Shown here: positions 16,146-24,706 of the stretch, in pieces
How the letters are laid out: each line of letters opens with the position of its first letter
Position numbering within the stretch: the stretch's first letter is position 1
DNA from: Deltaproteobacteria bacterium
GTDB taxonomy: Bacteria > Myxococcota > Kuafuiibacteriia > Kuafuiibacteriales > Kuafuiibacteriaceae
Direction: 5' to 3'
NCBI GenBank assembly: GCA_016703535.1
Contig: JADJBV010000001.1
Span: 5,570,001 to 5,634,000, forward strand
DNA: 64,000 nt
Made by a program: the position numbers and the translations under genes
The notes under the pieces: model-generated
Told to the model about the DNA's origin: nothing
What the model saw: only the letters and a program-made list of their open reading frames with translations
The model's database searches: none

Positions 16146-18365
16146 CTACTTCTTGACGATCCGGCCGGTGTTGCCCTTGGGCGGGAGGTTGGCGCCGCCG
16201 TCGGGTTGGTTGGCGACCGAACGCAAGCCCCGTTGGGCCTCGACGTTGTTGGGCTCCCACTCCAAACAGGTGGCCCACCACTTCTTGGCTTCTGCGGTTT
16301 GGCCCCGGGCAAAGGCGATCTGCCCCAGGTATTGGTAAGCCACGCCCAAACCTTCTTGTTCCTTCACCGCCCGTCGCAAGAGCTGCACCGCCTCGGTCAC
16401 GTTGCCCATGTTGTTCTGGTCCAGGTTGAAGACCACAAAACCCAGGGTCGCGAAGTAGAGCGGATCGGGGTTGAGGCGGGTCGCCTCCTTGAGGACGTTG
16501 CGGGCGTTGAGCCAGTCCCGCCGCTTGATCATCGCGGTGGCTTGGTCGAACAGCTGCTCACCTTTGTGCAGTTCGTTGGCGTCGGTGGGCAGGCCCTTCG
16601 ACCGGCGATCGATGTACAGGAGGTACTCCTCCCGCTTCACCTTGTTGGTGATGGTCTCGTAGGCCTCGGTGATGCGGCCCAAGATCTCGTCCAACTTCTT
16701 CTTGTGTTTGCCGAGGTCGAGGTTGCCGAAGGCGTCCGAGTTCCAGGTCTTGGCCAACTCGAAGTACCCGGCCTTGATGGCCTGATCGTCGGCCTGGTGA
16801 TCGACGCCGAAGATCCGGAAGAAGTCCTGGGACATGATCTCGCCGTGGAAGCGCTGGATCTTGGCTCGAGCCTTCTTCTCTTCGCCGGTGCCCTCCGAGT
16901 CGACGCTCTCCTCGAGCCCAAGGTCCAGCTCACCGTCGTCGTCGCCGCCCATCAAGCCGATCTCGGCCGCGGCGGCGCTGACCGCGGCCGCCACCAGGTT
17001 ATCACCCTCGATCTTGGGCAACACCGCCATGCCGCTGGTGGTCAGGGCGAAGAGTTGGGGCACCACCACCGCCGCCTCGGAGGCGTGGGCTCGGGTGATG
17101 GTGCGGTAGGTCGACGATCCGTCGATCTCCGCGCCGATGTTGGTCGCCGAAAAAGCCCGGCGAAAGAAGGGCATCAACTTCTCGAACTCGGGGGTCCGCA
17201 CCAGCGGGACGTCCTCGCGCCCTTTGAAGAACTTCAGGATCTGCGGTGGGTGTACGTGCCGCTTGATGCCGTCGAACAACACCGACACCGGCTCGAACTT
17301 GCCTTCGGGGACCCGCCCCACGAAGGCATCACTTTCGCGCCAACGATAGGTGCCGGCCGACATGCCCAAGGCCAAAGGCAGGAGTTGCCCGGCCAAAAGT
17401 TTATAGGCGGTGGCCAGGTCGTGTTCGGTCACCAGCCGCAGCTCGAGCAGGCCTTGTTGCAGGGTGCGTCCCTTGTCCTTCATCTCCCGCAGGCACCGCT
17501 CGAAGTCAGGCTCGGTGATCCGGCCGCGACGCAACAACAAGGCGCCGACGTTTTCGCCCTCGGCGTTCGACTGCATGAAGGTCGGGTTGCCTTGGATGAT
17601 GTAGATCCGCCGGTGGGTGCCTTGATCGGTCAGATCCAACATGCCGGTGGTCTGATCGAAGCGGATGGTCGACAGCAGGAGCGCGACCGGGTGTTGATCG
17701 ATGGTGCCCTCTTCGGACAACACCGGGAACGGCCGCCGTTGGTAGATGCCGTCCACCAACATGTCCGCCAGGGACTCGTTGCGGGTCGGCGCTGATTTTT
17801 TGGGCGCGTTGGCCGGGGTCGCCGGGGTGCTCTTGATCCCGGGGCCGTAATACGAAAGCCCCCGGGGCGGCGGGCGCTCTTCGGGCCCCGCCGTGACCGG
17901 ACGTTCAGGGGCGGCCAAGGCCTCAATTTTGGTCGACGGGCGGATGACCTGAGGCGGCGGCGCCGGCTCGGGTTCGTCGGGCAAAGGCGCCACGCCGGCC
18001 AAGGATCGTTCGATGAGGTTCGAGAGGTTGGCCAGATCGATCGGCTTCGAGAGGAACTCGACGACCTGGTATTTCTCTCGGGCCTCGACGGCGGTCTTGG
18101 GGTTCTTGAAGACGCCGCTCATCATGATGATCGGCGTGGTGGCGTGTTTTTGTTCGGTGCGGATGGCCTCGGCGACGGCGAAGCCGTTCTTGCGCGGCAA
18201 CAGGAAGTCGATCAGCGCGAGCTGGGGCTGCTTGGAACGGAAGAGGCTGATGCCCTCGTCCCCGTCGGCCGCGGTCAAGACCTGGTACCCCTGGCCCTCC
18301 AGGTAGTCCTTCACCATCGAACGAATCGACTCTTCGTCGTCGACGACCAACACCCGATGCGGCAT
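16146..18365 (-). CDS. Response regulator with DUF4388, degenerate J-like domain and TPRs
   Basis: A 739-residue multi-domain regulator. The receiver domain (1-122) has the acidic pair D9/D10, phospho-acceptor D53 (LALIDFLLPRKNG) and Lys in FLSKPID. After a Pro-rich linker comes a DUF4388 (PATAN-type) domain at about 215-365 (GTIDQHPVALLLSTI, GALLLRRGRITEPDFERCL). Then, at about 510-590, a J-domain-like helical hairpin (FFRIFGVDHQADDQAIKAGY, ITEAYETITNKVKREEYL) appears in which the HPD tripeptide needed to stimulate Hsp70 is replaced by NSDAF. The C-terminus (about 600-725) is TPR. DUF4388-J-TPR architecture is characteristic of Myxococcota. No cognate kinase is adjacent. A 7-bp inverted repeat sits 19 bases upstream of the ATG. 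Confidence 0.9.
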   Translation of the reverse strand: MPHRVLVVDDEESIRSMVKDYLEGQGYQVLTAADGDEGISLFRSKQPQLALIDFLLPRKNGFAVAEAIRTEQKHATTPIIMMSGVFKNPKTAVEAREKYQVVEFLSKPIDLANLSNLIERSLAGVAPLPDEPEPAPPPQVIRPSTKIEALAAPERPVTAGPEERPPPRGLSYYGPGIKSTPATPANAPKKSAPTRNESLADMLVDGIYQRRPFPVLSEEGTIDQHPVALLLSTIRFDQTTGMLDLTDQGTHRRIYIIQGNPTFMQSNAEGENVGALLLRRGRITEPDFERCLREMKDKGRTLQQGLLELRLVTEHDLATAYKLLAGQLLPLALGMSAGTYRWRESDAFVGRVPEGKFEPVSVLFDGIKRHVHPPQILKFFKGREDVPLVRTPEFEKLMPFFRRAFSATNIGAEIDGSSTYRTITRAHASEAAVVVPQLFALTTSGMAVLPKIEGDNLVAAAVSAAAAEIGLMGGDDDGELDLGLEESVDSEGTGEEKKARAKIQRFHGEIMSQDFFRIFGVDHQADDQAIKAGYFELAKTWNSDAFGNLDLGKHKKKLDEILGRITEAYETITNKVKREEYLLYIDRRSKGLPTDANELHKGEQLFDQATAMIKRRDWLNARNVLKEATRLNPDPLYFATLGFVVFNLDQNNMGNVTEAVQLLRRAVKEQEGLGVAYQYLGQIAFARGQTAEAKKWWATCLEWEPNNVEAQRGLRSVANQPDGGANLPPKGNTGRIVKK

Positions 18366-18384
18366 CGCCCCGTGCTCTTCCCCA

Positions 18385-18404
18385 CGACCCTAATCCGAGG
18401 GTCG
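18385..18404. promoter_or_regulatory. Inverted repeat CGACCCT-N6-AGGGTCG upstream of the response regulator
   Basis: A perfect 7-bp dyad with a 6-base spacer, 19 bases before the start codon of the minus-strand response regulator gene and in otherwise non-coding DNA (18366-18513). It could be an operator or an mRNA leader hairpin. The same gap also carries GGATCC twice with ATA between (18447-18461). Confidence 0.4.
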
Positions 18405-18513
18405 GCACATGATTACCATGCCCCCGGAGGTGACGTCGACTTTGCAGGATCCATAGGATCCGTTCATAAATCGGGCACTTGTAGGCGTTACCATTCCCAC
18501 GCCCGAGAAGCGC

Positions 18514-20949
18514 TCAAGGACCCAGGTCAAGGAGGACCGGCGACAGCGCCAAGACCTGCCCCGGCCCCGACAATTGGGCGATGGTCACCAAGGTCGCCGC
18601 CAAGCGACGCCAGGCGGGCGGGAAGCTGCTGGCAGGGGGCGCCGCCGGCTCGACCAACACCTCGGTCGCGTTTCGCAGCAGCTCCGGCACCCCGACCCCT
18701 CGTTCGGGCAGGTGGACCAGCTCGACCTCCTCTTGGGGGTCCAGGCCCGCCTCGGCCTTGGCCTTGGCCAGGGCCTGGATCAGGCCACCCAGCTCATCCA
18801 CCAGGCCGTTCTTCTGGGCGTCGGCCCCGCTCCAGATCCGCCCCTCGGCGAGCTTCTGGACGTCGGCTTCGCTCATCTTTCGACCCTTGGCCACCACCCG
18901 CAAGAAGTCGCGGTAGACCGACTCGACCTGGGCCTCGAGGGCCGGCTGGGTGGCGGGATCTTTGCGGAGTGGGCTGTCGAGGTTGGCCTTTTCGCCGCGT
19001 TCGGTCGCGCCGACGCCGATCCCCAACTTGGAGAGCAGCTGCTCGACGGTCAGCTTCAGCGAGAACACGCCGATCGATCCGGTCAAGGTGGTGGGTTCGG
19101 CCAAGATCCACCGCGCCGGCGCCGCGACGTAATAACCGCCGCTGGCCGCCACGTCGCCGAAGCTGGCGATCACCGGCTTTTCGGCGTTGGTCAGTTCCAC
19201 GGCCCGGGCCACCAGATCCGAGGCGTAAGCGTCGCCGCCGGGAGAGTCGACCCGCAGGATCACCACGGCGACCGAAGGATCTTGCCGGGCCGCGTCCAGG
19301 GCGCCGATCAAGGTGCCGGCCCCCGAGGTGGTGCCCAAACCGAAGGGGAGATCTTGGGAGTCCCCGCCCGAGATCGCCGAGTCCACGTGGATGATCGCGA
19401 CCCGCTTCAAAGAGCGCCAGGTCGGGCGTCGCGGCATGAGGGCACTTTTGGGCTCCACGAAGCGCAGTTGGGGCCCCAACTCGCGCCGCAGGTAGTCTTC
19501 GATCTGATCCGGATAGAGGACGGCGTCGACCAACTTCTGGCCCAGGGCCACCGAGGCGGTCATGGTCCCTTGGGTGTAGAGCCGCTCCACTTCGGCCCGC
19601 TCCAGCTTGCGCCCCGACGCCACGCCGTCGATCAGCTGGGTGTAGATGGCGTCTTCGTAGGCCAACATGGCCTCTTGTTCTTCGGGGCTCATCCCAGCCC
19701 GGGTGAAGGCGTCGGGCGCGTTTTTGTAGGCGCCGCGCCGGGCGACCTCCACCTCCACGCCGAGCTGCGACAAAGCCTCGCCCAGGTAGAGCGAGGTGGT
19801 GCCCACCCCCCGAGCCTCGATCGATCCGGGGGGCGGCAAGATCACCGAGGTGCAGACGCTGGCCAACCAATACGTCTTCACGTCGGCGACGCCGAGTTGA
19901 CAGTCGATGCGCCGCCCGGTCGCGATGAAGGCGGCCAAGCTGCGACGCAACTCCGAAAGTCGCCCCCAACCGAGCTCGAGCCGACCGATCCGCAGGTAGA
20001 GGCCATCGACCCGCTCGCTGCGAGTCAGGCCTTGGAGCAAAAACAGGATGGGCCCATAAGGTTGGCGGGTGAAGCGACCGCCGAAGAGATCGAAGCGAGG
20101 ATCGGCGACCAAGCCGCCGCTCAGGTCCAAGATGGCGATGCCCCGCTGCATCGACAGGAAGCCAGGCCGCGGGGTGCCACGAAACACCATCTCGGTGATG
20201 AAGTTGGGATCTTGGTCTTTGGGCACTTGGCCCGCGGCGCCGAAGGCCAAGTTGTCGGTGGCCACCTCGAGTTGGGCGTAGAGGTTGCCGTCGAGATCGG
20301 CGCCGCCGCTCAGGTGCAGCCCGTCGATCGGCTCGATGCCGCCGAAGAAGGTGAGATCCAAGGTGTCGCTGTTCAAGGGTTGGCTCTGAATCAGGCGCCA
20401 GCGGGCCGAGACCAAAAACCGATCGATGGGTCGCAGGGCCAGGCCGATATCCCAACGGCGGCGCTCCACGTGTTGGGTCAGGTCGCGGATGCCGAGGCCG
20501 AAGGCCAAATAACGCCCTCGGGCCGAGAGGCCGGCGCTGATCAGGCCCTTGCCGTCGCCCTCGAACTGCCCGACGTATTCGTACGCGAGGCCCAAGGCGA
20601 GGTTCTTGCTGCCGAAGCCCAACCCGAAGGATCCTTCGGTGCGGGTCCCGCCGCCCTTCCCAAAGTCGCCGCCGTAGCTGGCGCCCAAGGTGAAGCCTTC
20701 GCCCAAGGCCAAGGCCCCGTAGAGGGCCAGGCCGTGGAGATCGCAGCTCTCGCAACGGGTGTAGAGCGCGCGCAGCTCGGAGCCAGAGACGAAGGCCAGG
20801 CCCGCCGGGTTGACCCGCAGGGCGTAGGCATCTTCGGCCTCGGCGGTGAGGCGCAAAGGCGTGGGGACCGCGGCCAGCCCTGCGAAGAGGGCCCAGACGG
20901 CGAACTGCATCCCGGCGAGCACACCCCGGGGCGATTTTTTCCGCAACAC
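18514..20949 (-). CDS. sppA: Signal peptide peptidase SppA fused to an outer-membrane-barrel-like N-terminus
   Basis: An 811-residue protein; E. coli SppA has 618. The C-terminal two thirds are a double-lobed SppA: the N-lobe lysine is K409 (in GAYKNAPDAF), and the nucleophile is S603 (in VAASGGYY, followed by PTTLTGSIG). These are the Ser/Lys dyad positions of SppA proteases that degrade cleaved signal peptides and membrane fragments. The first ~300 residues are different: after a hydrophobic start (about 14-28) comes a Gly-rich, alternating pattern (GLALYGALALGEGFTLGA, NLALGLAYEYVGQF) that looks like an outer-membrane or PorV-like barrel and not like a cytoplasmic-membrane anchor. The start is GTG 20949; Met at 20910 is an alternative. 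It is divergent from the gene at 20982. Confidence 0.9.
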   Translation of the reverse strand: MLRKKSPRGVLAGMQFAVWALFAGLAAVPTPLRLTAEAEDAYALRVNPAGLAFVSGSELRALYTRCESCDLHGLALYGALALGEGFTLGASYGGDFGKGGGTRTEGSFGLGFGSKNLALGLAYEYVGQFEGDGKGLISAGLSARGRYLAFGLGIRDLTQHVERRRWDIGLALRPIDRFLVSARWRLIQSQPLNSDTLDLTFFGGIEPIDGLHLSGGADLDGNLYAQLEVATDNLAFGAAGQVPKDQDPNFITEMVFRGTPRPGFLSMQRGIAILDLSGGLVADPRFDLFGGRFTRQPYGPILFLLQGLTRSERVDGLYLRIGRLELGWGRLSELRRSLAAFIATGRRIDCQLGVADVKTYWLASVCTSVILPPPGSIEARGVGTTSLYLGEALSQLGVEVEVARRGAYKNAPDAFTRAGMSPEEQEAMLAYEDAIYTQLIDGVASGRKLERAEVERLYTQGTMTASVALGQKLVDAVLYPDQIEDYLRRELGPQLRFVEPKSALMPRRPTWRSLKRVAIIHVDSAISGGDSQDLPFGLGTTSGAGTLIGALDAARQDPSVAVVILRVDSPGGDAYASDLVARAVELTNAEKPVIASFGDVAASGGYYVAAPARWILAEPTTLTGSIGVFSLKLTVEQLLSKLGIGVGATERGEKANLDSPLRKDPATQPALEAQVESVYRDFLRVVAKGRKMSEADVQKLAEGRIWSGADAQKNGLVDELGGLIQALAKAKAEAGLDPQEEVELVHLPERGVGVPELLRNATEVLVEPAAPPASSFPPAWRRLAATLVTIAQLSGPGQVLALSPVLLDLGP

Positions 20950-20967
20950 CGAAGGTCCACCGACCGA

Positions 20968-20973
20968 TAAGCT
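20968..20973 (+). promoter_or_regulatory. -10-like hexamer TAAGCT, start-proximal
   Basis: TAAGCT ends 8 bases before the GTG at 20982. The complementary strand of the same spot reads TTAGCTTA, so a minus-strand promoter for sppA could overlap it in this 32-base divergent gap. Confidence 0.3.
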
Positions 20974-20981
20974 AAGAAGGC

Positions 20982-21521
20982 GTGGCTCACCTTCTCCGCA
21001 TGTCCGCTCGGGACGCGATGTTGCTGTATCGACAGCAGCGTCTCCTCGAGGAAGATCAGCCGCCCCCGCCGCTGTCGGGGGAGCCGCCGCTCCAGGTCCA
21101 GGGTGAGGCGCCGCCGCTCAAGGGCAACGCCCGACAAGAGCAAGCCCACGAGAAGGTCGGGATCCAGGACGAGGTCACCGCCAAAAACCGCAAAGGTTGG
21201 AAGACCCTCCAAGAGGGCTTGGCCGCCGACTCGACCGCCGACGCCGAGGCCATGGCCGCCCTGTACCTCAAGGTCCCAGGGCACACCCCACCCGCTCCCC
21301 AAAACGTGATTCAGGCGGTCGCGGACCAACGCAAACTCGCGGTGCGAAACCGACAGCGGGTCCAGCAGAAGACTCGGGCCACCGGCAGCGGGGCCCGAGG
21401 GGCCCAACTGCACCCCGGCACCTGGCGCACCGACACCGGCCAGCGGGTGACGGGGAAGTCCAATTCCCCGGTCGTGCACCGCTCCCACCTCCCTATCCAG
21501 GGATCGGTGGCCATCGTCTAG
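20982..21521 (+). CDS. Hypothetical small basic/Gln-rich protein
   Basis: I do not recognise a family. The 179-residue product starts at GTG 20982, with ATG 21000 as an alternative. It has no signal peptide and no membrane segment. The sequence is hydrophilic: a helical start (SARDAMLLYRQQRLLEEDQ), a Pro-rich stretch (about 26-45), a charged helix (NRKGWKTLQEGLAADSTADA, about 69-88), a basic segment (VADQRKLAVRNRQRVQQKTR, about 113-132), and a Gly/Thr-rich C-terminus that is probably disordered. It lies divergent from sppA in a 32-base gap. A minus-strand open frame covers the same DNA, but I favour this one because it fits both the gap and the promoter-like hexamer. Confidence 0.55.
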   Translation: MAHLLRMSARDAMLLYRQQRLLEEDQPPPPLSGEPPLQVQGEAPPLKGNARQEQAHEKVGIQDEVTAKNRKGWKTLQEGLAADSTADAEAMAALYLKVPGHTPPAPQNVIQAVADQRKLAVRNRQRVQQKTRATGSGARGAQLHPGTWRTDTGQRVTGKSNSPVVHRSHLPIQGSVAIV

Positions 21522-21554
21522 CGACTCGCAGCTCGACAGCTCGCTTCGCGCGAC

Positions 21555-22277
21555 TCACATCGCCGCGAACATCTGCTCGACGGCCTTGGGATCCCGCTTC
21601 CACTGATCGAAGACCTGGCGCGACATCGGATCGGGCAAGATGTCCTCTTCCCCGAGGTTGATCCCCTCGACGATCGCCGCCGCCACCTGTTCGGGGCTGG
21701 TCTTGGGCAAGGTGAGGTCCCGGGCCATTTCGGTGTCGACCGGTCCCGGGAAGACCGCGTGGACCGCGACCCCTCGCTTCTTGAGCTCCGCCCGGAGAGC
21801 CTGGGTCATGGAGAAGGCCGCCGCTTTGCTGGCCGAATAACCGCCGAGGCCGGCCATACTCGCCAAGGAGACCACGGTCAGCAGGTTCACCACCGCTCCA
21901 CCGCTCTTCTCCAGGTTCGGCAACATGGAACGGGTCACCGCCAAGGTGCCGTAGAAGTTGGTCGCGAACTCCCGCTCCAGCACCTCGGGGGGCGTGGTCA
22001 ACAATCCGTACGCCGAAAGCAGACCGGCGTTGTTGATCAACAAGTTGGTGTCCGCCGCCGCCCGGGCCGCGGCCTCGACCTGTTGACGATCGGTCGTGTC
22101 CAGCTGGAGCGGCACCACCCGATCGGGGTGGGCCTCTACCAATCCAGTGAGGGACCCGGGATCTCGGGCGGCCGCGTAGACCCGCTTGGCCCCAGCCTCC
22201 AACAGGGCCCCCACCAAGGCCCGCCCAATTCCACGGCTCGCGCCGGTGACCAATGCCGTTGAGTTCTGAATCTTCAT
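21555..22277 (-). CDS. Short-chain dehydrogenase/reductase
   Basis: Classical SDR of 240 residues. The ATG at 22277 is set by a strong Shine-Dalgarno (AAGGAG, 9 bases upstream), although the frame is open further upstream. The Rossmann cofactor motif is TGASRGIG (about residues 11-18). NNAG follows at about 81, and the active-site residues are Ser in NLLTVVSLAS, Tyr in YSASK (Y-x-x-x-K), and PGPVDTEM after the catalytic helix. It would oxidise or reduce an alcohol/carbonyl using NAD(P); the arginine after TGAS (R14) is common in NADPH users. The substrate is unknown. It is divergent from a LysR regulator, the usual arrangement for a regulated enzyme and its activator or repressor. Confidence 0.93.
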   Translation of the reverse strand: MKIQNSTALVTGASRGIGRALVGALLEAGAKRVYAAARDPGSLTGLVEAHPDRVVPLQLDTTDRQQVEAAARAAADTNLLINNAGLLSAYGLLTTPPEVLEREFATNFYGTLAVTRSMLPNLEKSGGAVVNLLTVVSLASMAGLGGYSASKAAAFSMTQALRAELKKRGVAVHAVFPGPVDTEMARDLTLPKTSPEQVAAAIVEGINLGEEDILPDPMSRQVFDQWKRDPKAVEQMFAAM

Positions 22278-22367
22278 CTTCGGTGCTCCTTCGTCTGCAA
22301 GACCAGGCCACCATGCGACTTGAGGTGGAGCGGCAGTAGTAGGTTCGGGGACAAGGGATTCTTGCGT

Positions 22368-22387
22368 TTTGGTTAACAATCACCAAA
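22368..22387. promoter_or_regulatory. LysR-type operator TTTGGT-N8-ACCAAA
   Basis: A perfect 6-bp inverted repeat with an 8-base AT-rich centre, 9 bases upstream of the lysR start and about 90 bases upstream of the SDR start. It satisfies the T-N11-A rule for LysR-family sites and is the only clear dyad in the 119-base divergent region. Confidence 0.6.
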
Positions 22388-22396
22388 CCTGCACGG

Positions 22397-23287
22397 GTGA
22401 GCCTGTTCGAGCAGATGGCGACCTTCGTCCGGATCGTCGAGCTGGGGAGCCTCTCGGCGGCCGCCCGCCAACTCCGAAGGTCGGTGCCGGGTGTCAGCCG
22501 ACAGCTCCGAACGCTGGAACAAGAGCTGGGCGTGACGTTGCTGGTGCGCTCCACCCGTCGCCTGAAGCTGACCGACGCGGGGCGGACCTGGTACTCCGCG
22601 TCGCTCCGGGTCCTGCGCGACGTCGCCGAGGTCAAGTCCCAGGTGTTGAGCCCCGACGAGGTGCGCGGGCCGTTGATCGTGAGCGCCTCGATCTCCGTCG
22701 GCCTAGGGATGATCTTGGAGCAGCTGCCCCGGGTGTGCGCCGCCCACCCTCACCTCTCGATTGAACTTCGCTTGGAGGACCGCTTGGTCGACTTCGTAGG
22801 GGAAGGGGTGGACGTCGCGATCCGCGCCGGAGTGGCCCCGCCGGACAGCACCTCCTACGTGGCCCATCCCTTGGCCACCTTTGCTCGGCGATTGGTCGCC
22901 GCGCCGGCCTACCTGAAGCGCCGTGGGAGCCCTCGATCACCGGAACAGCTGGCCCAACACGCTTGTCTGGTGCAGCTCGCCGGCGCGGGGAACGTCGTGC
23001 GTTGGAAGCTCAGCCGAAAGGCGGTGACCCGGGAGGTCGAGGTCAAAGGCCCGGTCCAATGCAACGCCCCGCTGGCGCTCCGGGACCTCGCCGTGGCTGG
23101 GCTGGGAGTGGCTTTGCTCCCGGAGTGGCTGGTGGATGAGGACCTGGACGCCGGGCGACTGCAGCCGGTGCTCAAAGAGTGGAGCAGCCCTTCGGTTTCG
23201 GCGTGGGCGGTGCACCGGGTGGAGCTTCGGAGTTCGCCCCGGGTTCGGGCCCTCTTGTCCGTGCTCCGCACCCCTGGCCGGGGTTGA
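22397..23287 (+). CDS. LysR family transcriptional regulator
   Basis: A 296-residue LysR regulator starting at GTG 22397. The winged helix-turn-helix covers about residues 1-60 (LSAAARQLRRSVPGVSRQLRTLEQELG) and the linker helix about 60-85. The effector-binding domain covers about 90-290 with the usual opening (VRGPLIVSASISVGLGMI) and a later VALLPEWLVDEDL. It most likely controls the divergent SDR gene and itself through the dyad at 22368-22387. The inducer cannot be predicted. It resembles the subgroup in which regulator and SDR are paired (for example with NmrA or SDR targets). Confidence 0.93.
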   Translation: MSLFEQMATFVRIVELGSLSAAARQLRRSVPGVSRQLRTLEQELGVTLLVRSTRRLKLTDAGRTWYSASLRVLRDVAEVKSQVLSPDEVRGPLIVSASISVGLGMILEQLPRVCAAHPHLSIELRLEDRLVDFVGEGVDVAIRAGVAPPDSTSYVAHPLATFARRLVAAPAYLKRRGSPRSPEQLAQHACLVQLAGAGNVVRWKLSRKAVTREVEVKGPVQCNAPLALRDLAVAGLGVALLPEWLVDEDLDAGRLQPVLKEWSSPSVSAWAVHRVELRSSPRVRALLSVLRTPGRG

Positions 23288-23290
23288 GGG

Positions 23291-23309
23291 CTCGGGATGG
23301 TGGCCCGAG
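23291..23309. terminator. Hairpin CTCGGG/CCCGAG between convergent genes
   Basis: A perfect 6-bp stem with a 7-base loop, in the 34-base gap between the convergent lysR and yihY-like genes. It lacks a T-run, so any terminator function would be weak or bidirectional. Confidence 0.3.
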
Positions 23310-23321
23310 GGCGGAGCAGGT

Positions 23322-24662
23322 TCAGCCGTCGAGGACCTTGATCAAGGTCGTTTTGCTCAGAGCCTCGGCCGCGGCCTTTTCGCCGGTGGCCAAGGTGTCG
23401 CTCACCACTTGGCTGAGGCGATCGTCCCGCTCGTGGCGAATTTCGGTCGAGCCTTGGCGCATCACCCGCACCAGATCCGAGACCTGGATCTGATCCAAAG
23501 GTCGCCCGGGCACGTAAGCTTGATCGTCGCCGGTGACCGTTGTGGTCTCCACCAACAGGCCGTGTTTCACCAGCTCACCCACCACCAAACGGGCCAGCCG
23601 CGGCGGAACTCGGACCTGATCGATCAAGGCTTGGGACGACAGCGGCCCCTCACCGCGCCGGAAACGATCAGCCACCGCGACCATCAAACGGGCGGCCACG
23701 AACTCCTGTTCGGCCTGGGAGATCCGGCGCTCCGGCTCGAAGGTGCGCGCCGACTGGATCGCGAAGGTCAAGGTCGCGCCCAAAAGCGCCACGGTCCACG
23801 AGACGTAGATCCAGATGATGAACAGCGGCACCGCGCCCAAGGATCCGTAGATCGCCGAGTAGGTGATGGCGTGGGCCGCGTAGTAGGCGAAGAGCTTCTG
23901 AGCGATGGTCCAAAGTGCGCCGCCCACCAACCCCCCGAACGCGGCGTAGCGCAGCTCGACCTTGGTGTTGGGCATGATCTGGTAGAGCAGCGCGAAGAAG
24001 GAGCAGGTCAAGACCAGGGGCCCCAGGCCGAACAGGAGGCCAAAACCCGGGATGGTCCCCATCAAGGTCTGGACCGTGTCGCTGGCCTCGATGGCCGCGG
24101 TCGCCGACAAGGAGACGCCGAGCAACAACGGCCCCAAGGTGATCAAGGGCCAATACACCTGAAAACGCTGGATCAACGTGCGATCCCGGGTCAGGCCCCA
24201 GATGTCGTTGAGGGCCTTCTCGACGTTGGTCAAGAGGGACAAGGCGGTCACGAACAACAAGGCAAAACCGACGGTGCCCAAACGGCCGGCGTTGGTCTGA
24301 GCCAAAAAGCGATCGAAGTATTCGATCAAGGTGTCCCGTTGCTGCACCGCCAAGGCGTCGATCATCAGATCCTTCAAGCGTTGTTGAGTGTCTTCCAGGC
24401 CGCCGAAGGCGGTGAACAAGGAGAAGACCACCGCGATGCCGGGGACCAAGGAGAGCAAGCTGACGTAGGTGAGCAGGCAGGCCCTCAGCTTGATCTTCTC
24501 CCTCCGGAAACCGGAGACCACGATGTAGGCCGTACGAGCGATCATGATCAGCACGAAGCGCAAGCGCCGATCGGGGGATCGCTGCTCGGCGGCCCAGATG
24601 TCGTGCTCGAAAAATCGACGAGTCCGGTTGATTCGATCGAGGAGATAGGGGGGCAACGTCAC
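23322..24662 (-). CDS. YihY/BrkB family membrane protein with C-terminal winged-helix
   Basis: A 446-residue protein starting at GTG 24662. About six membrane segments lie between residues 45 and 305, with the family signature order: ACLLTYVSLLSLVPGIAVV near residue 60, NDIWG at about 150, a hinge region containing PNTKVELRYAAFGG (about 225), and YGSLGAVPLFIIWIYVSW (about 265-282). The family was once called RNase BN but is now treated as a membrane protein of unknown transport function. After the membrane part there is a cytoplasmic domain (about 320-446) with a winged-helix look (LVVGELVKHGLLVET). The C-terminal extension is common in Proteobacteria versions. Confidence 0.9.
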   Translation of the reverse strand: MTLPPYLLDRINRTRRFFEHDIWAAEQRSPDRRLRFVLIMIARTAYIVVSGFRREKIKLRACLLTYVSLLSLVPGIAVVFSLFTAFGGLEDTQQRLKDLMIDALAVQQRDTLIEYFDRFLAQTNAGRLGTVGFALLFVTALSLLTNVEKALNDIWGLTRDRTLIQRFQVYWPLITLGPLLLGVSLSATAAIEASDTVQTLMGTIPGFGLLFGLGPLVLTCSFFALLYQIMPNTKVELRYAAFGGLVGGALWTIAQKLFAYYAAHAITYSAIYGSLGAVPLFIIWIYVSWTVALLGATLTFAIQSARTFEPERRISQAEQEFVAARLMVAVADRFRRGEGPLSSQALIDQVRVPPRLARLVVGELVKHGLLVETTTVTGDDQAYVPGRPLDQIQVSDLVRVMRQGSTEIRHERDDRLSQVVSDTLATGEKAAAEALSKTTLIKVLDG

Positions 24663-24687
24663 CGCTTCACCCTAGCCGGCCCAACCG

Positions 24688-24696
24688 TGGTAAACC
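24688..24696 (+). promoter_or_regulatory. Extended -10-like TGG-TAAACC, start-proximal
   Basis: TGnTAAACC ends 10 bases before the ATG at 24707, in the 44-base divergent gap to the yihY-like gene. No Shine-Dalgarno is present. Confidence 0.4.
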
Positions 24697-24706
24697 AACT
24701 TCCGGC

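Noticed and set aside
18447..18461. GGATCC-ATA-GGATCC
   Set aside because: Two BamHI-type sites with a 3-base gap form a short symmetric element, but nothing else supports it as a functional site; kept only as a note.
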